From NCBI RefSeq assembly GCF_043641665.1, contig NC_092190.1, positions 25,436,010 to 25,500,009 on the forward strand: 64,000 nucleotides of DNA, read 5' to 3'. The DNA comes from Enoplosus armatus. Lineage: Eukaryota > Chordata > Actinopteri > Centrarchiformes > Enoplosidae. The position numbers were made by a program, and so were the translations under genes. This document shows positions 59,330 through 64,000 of the stretch, in pieces (positions within the stretch are counted from its first letter, which is position 1; the number at the start of each line of letters is the position of its first letter). Below the pieces are notes generated by a model. That model saw nothing but the letters and a program-made list of their open reading frames with translations, had not been told where the DNA came from and did not search any database.

Positions 59330-59498
59330 CTGCTTCTTAACAGGTCAGGAATCAAGTTTAAAATGCACCATGTGATATGAATTCCTAATTTTTCTCCTCC
59401 TCCCGTCCTAGAGCTTTTTTATTGTTAAGAAAAGCAGATTATCTTTATTCACCTTCACCCTCCTCCTCACTCGCCCCCCCCCCCCCCCCCCCCCCCCC
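59330..59498. promoter_or_regulatory. Candidate conserved intronic block 2, ending in C25
   Basis: 'AATCAAGTTTAAAATGCACC' and 'TTTTTTATTGTTAAGAAAAG' in non-repetitive sequence suggest constraint. It is followed by a C25 run at 59474-59498, the longest homopolymer in the window. Only texture supports the regulatory call. Confidence 0.25.
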
Positions 59499-61419
59499 TG
59501 GATTTAGGCAGATTTACTTCACCAAACACCTCTGGTTGGACAGCGGAGGAGGAGCTGGGGCCCCGCTCTGAGAAGAGGGGGCCCTTTCAGGGAGGTGCAG
59601 CAGATAAAGCTGCAGCAGGCAGAGACACATTAACAGGAAGTCTGGTTAATATACCCCCCACCACTCCGGCAAAACAAAACACACAACAAGAACATCACCA
59701 TCTGTGGTCCCGAGCCACCACAGAGTGACATCATAGTGACATCACAGACACATGACCTGTATAAACGTCATTCGTGACTGTAGAGGTTTCCAGATTCTTT
59801 TGCAGAAATTCTTGTGGTTTTGAGATGTAACGCTGAAAAGTTAGTGAGTAATTAAGTCAATAACTTTTTTTAAAAAGCAGAGCGTCCCAAAGAGAAACAT
59901 ACTAATAATAATAATAATAATAACCTTATAAAGTAGTCGCAGTAGAACAGGTGGAGAATAAAATCACGTTGCAGGCTGAATACTTTGACTTGTTGATTGT
60001 GTGCTCTATTTATCTATACAGCTATGGATTTGTAAAAGACCGCCCTCCCCATGCATTAAACCTTAACCCCCCCACCTGTTTGTCAGCCTCTTCCACCTCC
60101 ACAGCTTTCTTCCTACTCTGATAACATCTGTCACGGCGGGGGGGGGGGGTCACATTACTGCACTCTTCTTCTTCTCTCACACAAAGCTTGTCACTGTGCC
60201 GCCAATAACAAAAACTCCTCAGACGTCTCCTACGCCTCCCATGATGCATCACTGCAGTGGAATGGTGTTGGTGTAAAAACTCCTCTGGTGTTTGAATGTT
60301 TCAAGGTGACTGACATGCGTGTATTGTCAAATCGCCCCCCCCCCCCATGTTGCCATGTGCACATTTTCTTCATGAGTGAGCTCAGAGCCTCTCGGTGACA
60401 TTTTGTTGCCGTTAGCCTAAACAGGCCGGATTCATCAAGGTCAGAGCTGAGGTTCGTCACCGCAGAGACAACAGGAGGAGGTTCACTGCTGATAACACTT
60501 CGAACTAAAGATACAAAGACAGACTGAGACACAACTGGAAAAATAGATCAAATAATGACAACAATATTTATGAACATCAATACTGATTATTTTCATTCAT
60601 TCCATTTGAAAAATATATATTATTTATTATATATATTATAATTAGACTTTGACAGAGTGCTTTTGAAGTTTTGAGTTTGTAGTTTCATTCAAACTCAAAC
60701 ACAAAGCCATTTTAGTCTTTAAATGACTTCATGTTTTTTGTGTGGATGCTGTTTTCCCACAATGCAACACTCAGTTCATGTAAATGGAGGAGGAGCTGCT
60801 CAGAGCTGGTGGTGTGAGAAAATACAAATATTAATAGAAAATCATTTTTTTATTATTTTACAATTTTTGTTATACATACAGCAAATGTATTTATTTAGTT
60901 ATTAATGTTCACTGATCCTATAAATGATTTCTATTTTTTACCATTTGATTGACACCCCGTACCTCGTACAATTATCGGACGTCTACCTGCTGATCTGTGA
61001 GCATCAGAACAGGTGAACAGGTGTAACTGAATCTGGACACAAGTTGAGGTTCAGTGTGAAGCTGAAGCTGTTGTGCTCATTGGCCCCACCCTCACGGGAA
61101 TGGTTCGTTTGATTGGCCGAGCTCCTGCGGCAAGGTCACACACATATGGAACAATCAATAACGGATGGCTGGATTAAGGTGTCATGACATCTGTGTGTCC
61201 AGACCGCCAGCGTACGGCTCACTGACTCAACCCCCTGAACGCCACCCTGTACCTCCAGGCCCCGCCCACCTCTGTTCGTCTGTTTAAAATCAGTTTCAAA
61301 TCAATCAAATCAGAGTTCGTCTGTCTTTGGCTCAGTACAAACAGAGACTGGTTTTGTTGTGAACACCATGTTTTCCCAGCTGTCATTAAACCTCTCATGG
61401 CAGCAGTGAACAGGTACAG

Positions 61420-61570
61420 GTGTGAGCAATCTGAAAAAAACTTGGTGTTGCATTCAAGGAGGCTCAGACATCTGATATTTCAGAGTCGGCGCCTGTAAGT
61501 GACAATAAGTGCATAAAAGGATCATTGGGATTTAATTGTTTCCCGCACAAAGAAGGTCGCTGACTCGTGA
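61420..61570. promoter_or_regulatory. Candidate conserved intronic block 3
   Basis: 'GACAATAAGTGCATAAAAGG' and 'ATCATTGGGATTTAATTGTT' (homeodomain- and SOX-like words) within repeat-free sequence. Same reasoning and limits as the other candidate blocks. Confidence 0.3.
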
Positions 61571-63699
61571 TGAAATCTCTGGTAAAGTTGTAGGTGTCGA
61601 CACCAAAGCAGGCCTGACTGCTGCCACCTGGAGCTGATTCTCAGCTAGAACACTGAGTCAAGGTTACCTATCGCTATAATCAGTGCCAGAACACAGGAAG
61701 TTTAAGCTGTACCCTGCTGGATTTAAGATATTGGAAAAGCTTAAACAGAAGAAACAACTCAAGTGTGTCGTCGTCTTTGAAGAATAAATCATCATCATCA
61801 ATCATCAAATGCACCGTCAGCTTTGTAACAGAAACAAAATGCATCATTATCTTCAAAAGAAGACTCAAAAATATTGCAGGAGACGCAAAAATGCACCTTA
61901 AAAAGTGACTCAGAAATGGGTCTTCGTTCTTAAATAAGACAGAAACTGCATGGCCACCACAGTTTGCTCATATTTGGTCCATGGGAGAAAAACCTGGTTT
62001 TAAACGGGACTGAAAGAGAGTTGGTTAGTTCTTCTTCTTTGATACGATAACTTTTCTCCTATCTGTCAGAGTTTGTGTCTCGTGGAGGAGTTCAGTGACC
62101 TTCACCTCCTGCGTTCAGGAGGATTTGTCCGTCCACTTGGACTCTCCATCCTCTCAGTGAAAACCTCCTCAGGCCAGATCAGATCAGCAGGGTTTCAGGC
62201 CGTGATGATTGGACACCACTTCCTGGTCACAGATCTACCAATTTAAGTAATGAGGCCGAGGAGCACTGCTCGGTGCGGCCCGGCCGCCTCGGGGGAAGTC
62301 CTGCTGAACTGACCTCTGAGTCTGAGGTATCTGAGCTGACACTCCTGTCAAAGCTGCTCCGCAGAGTCCGGTCTGAAGGAAACTTCTCCACCTCCGCAGC
62401 CTCGGTGAGACTGCCGAGCTGCAGCGTGACCACCATAACACCACGAACACCATTCAAACACCAGACACTGACAAAGAACTACATGAAATCACCTTAAATG
62501 TACTTTGGTACCCACAATGCAACACAGATGTTAGGCAGGGTTGAAATGTAATAAATATGAAAAAATAAGTGTGGCTGTCGACTGTATCGCAATGTCTTCT
62601 TCACTCATTGAAAAGGCCGTGGGGGTATGTCAGAAAGCCTCAACAACAGCTACATAAGTGAACTTTGAGTTTAGGATACAAACAATTAAATGAAATTATA
62701 TATAAAATTACAAAAATATTATTATAAAAATATAAGTTAAAGATACAAAACATATATTATATAATAAAGTAAAATAAAAGTAATTTTCCCATTATTTGTA
62801 ATAAATCTTTCTCTATTTGTCTAAAAGAACAGGAAATTCTTCTTGTGAAAGTAAACTCTTTGCTTATTAATATTCAGATATCTAAAATTGTTCGGTCCGA
62901 TTGGACCTTTGAGGTAGATTGCTGTCCTTGTTGAGTCCTTATAATTCTCACTGACGCTAGTTTGTGAAGTTGTAACCGTCAGCCATCGCAGCAGCGACGC
63001 CAGTTAATGAGGAAACGTGAGGAACTTCCCGCCTCTTCTGATTGGTTGTATGCAGGGGGCGGGGTCTTGAGTGATGTCAGAGCTTCACGGACACAAACAC
63101 ACTTGAACATTTCTGTCTGTCTTCTCTTTACCCGTCTCATTGTCCTCGCACACAGTCAGGTTTGAGACTGACAGCTGGACTTTGATGAGGCTTACGGCTG
63201 TCGGCCATCTTTGTTGAGCTAAACGGGCGTGACGTTTTGTTTAACCAGGAATAAAGAACACTGCGTGTGTGATGTCGCTCAACTCGTCTTTAATTTTCAA
63301 TGTCCCCCAAGACTAAAAATGCAACAACATTTGAAAAACAGTCAAAAGTGCACCGACTGAAAAGATTCAAAAATACGTCGACATCATCTAAAAAATGTCT
63401 GTTTCATCAAAACACACAAAAATATGAAACATGATGGAGAACTGGTTTATAAAAGCTCTCAAGTCCAGATTAGTTCTCCTTTGATCTGCTGCTGATGTCC
63501 AGCTCAGAGCTGCAGCGACCGTCCCATTGGACCAGTCCCATAATGCATTTCAATGATTTTTTCCCGTCTTGGTTCCCACGGTGATGGGCTTCATCGTCTG
63601 TCCACCTTTTAGCCGAGCGGCTGTGAGAAGTCTCGTGCATCGTCTCTGAGCCGGCACAACCTTGTTTGCTGTGGGATTACCAGTCTTTGGTTTGGGGGG

Positions 63700-63990
63700 G
63701 GCTGTGTAAAGGTAGCCATGGGGAGGACCCCCTGTAGGCCAGGAATGCCGATCAGGTCAGGGGAGGAGAGCGGGGGGAGGCGGGGGGACACTCGGGGATG
63801 GGGCAGGTGCCTTTGTGAGTCCTGTCAGCCATCAAAGAAGCAGGCAGAGCTGAAAAGGTTAGCAGAGGAGAATAATCCCCCCTCCCTTCCAAAACCACCC
63901 CCCAAGACCAAAGTATCCTCCCAGCCTTCAGCCTGAACGGAGGCTGACAGACGCTTCATTCTCCTTCACTCTGCTGCTTTTGTCCAGCTG
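63700..63990. promoter_or_regulatory. Candidate conserved intronic block 4
   Basis: A purine-rich then balanced stretch with 'GTGAGTCCTGTCAGCCATCA' and AAGAAGCAGGCAGAGCTG. A 72-codon frame crosses it (63718-63936) but has no acceptor, domain or zeb2 similarity, so I do not call an exon. Low confidence. Confidence 0.2.
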
Positions 63991-64000
63991 AAGAGAGACG

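Larger units (their letters stand above)
53926..64000 (+). other. zeb2: zeb2 intron, continues past the window
   Basis: No frame in this stretch matches the next zeb2 coding exon or any other protein that I recognise. The intron after the first coding exon is very long in vertebrate zeb2, so 10 kb without an exon is expected. It holds homopolymer runs, a decayed tandem repeat and some candidate conserved blocks listed separately. The frames at 53983-54445, 56666-56923, 62227-62497 and 63718-63936 are not supported as genes. Confidence 0.75.

Noticed and set aside
63718..63936. 72-codon frame near the window end as a possible second zeb2 exon
   Set aside because: Does not resemble the acidic sequence expected after the first zeb2 exon, and no acceptor site with the right phase was found.

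Overview
This is a vertebrate nuclear genome window, almost certainly from a teleost, probably a spiny-rayed (percomorph-like) fish. The evidence is several copies of an L2/CR1-group LINE with an esterase-type ORF1, a second LINE with a GATTCT-repeat tail of Rex1 type, common fish repeats (the 'TAGACTGTATATAAAG' element and a tRNA-like 'cttgagcaagacact' repeat), abundant long microsatellites, and one recognisable host exon with a vertebrate splice donor. There are no bacterial-type genes, no operons and no CRISPR array.

The one host gene I can name is zeb2 (zinc-finger E-box-binding homeobox 2, paralogue a or b not resolved), on the + strand. Its first coding exon lies at 53847-53919 and ends in a phase-1 GTAAGA donor. 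From 53920 to the window end I read the sequence as its long first coding intron; no further zeb2 exon is visible. The stretch 51780-53846 is CpG-rich and is the likely 5' UTR and promoter. The 51 kb upstream contain no host gene I can support, which fits the gene-poor flank of zeb2 in other vertebrates.

The upstream region is built largely from transposon relics. One L2-type LINE family has four long copies: 1612-4790 (+, internally deleted), 11285-15287 (+, carries ORF1 with the esterase domain), 28437-31735 (-, both ends lost) and 44028-46742 (+, 5'-truncated, best preserved, RT frame broken by one nonsense codon). Tail-only copies lie near 22.0 and 23.9 kb. A different L2-like relic (8575-9920, -) has a tRNA-like SINE inside it. 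A Rex1-type LINE 3' end is at 39931-40803 (+), with a second at 1421-1611 (-) and two tiny tail fragments inside L2 copies 1 and 2. DNA-transposon relics include a BED-finger hAT fragment (10081-10380, -) and a weaker pogo/Tigger-like DDE fragment (27346-27717, -).

Tandem repeats are prominent: minisatellites at 4.85, 6.85, 15.47, 34.87 and 49.24 kb, a composite (AC)n/45-bp array at 35.1-36.1 kb, a 500-bp CTCTGT tract at 32.66 kb, and a perfect 696-bp tandem duplication at 20261-21652. Long C or G homopolymers cluster around the zeb2 exon and in its intron. Most open reading frames in the window are by-products of LINE or repeat DNA and are not host genes.
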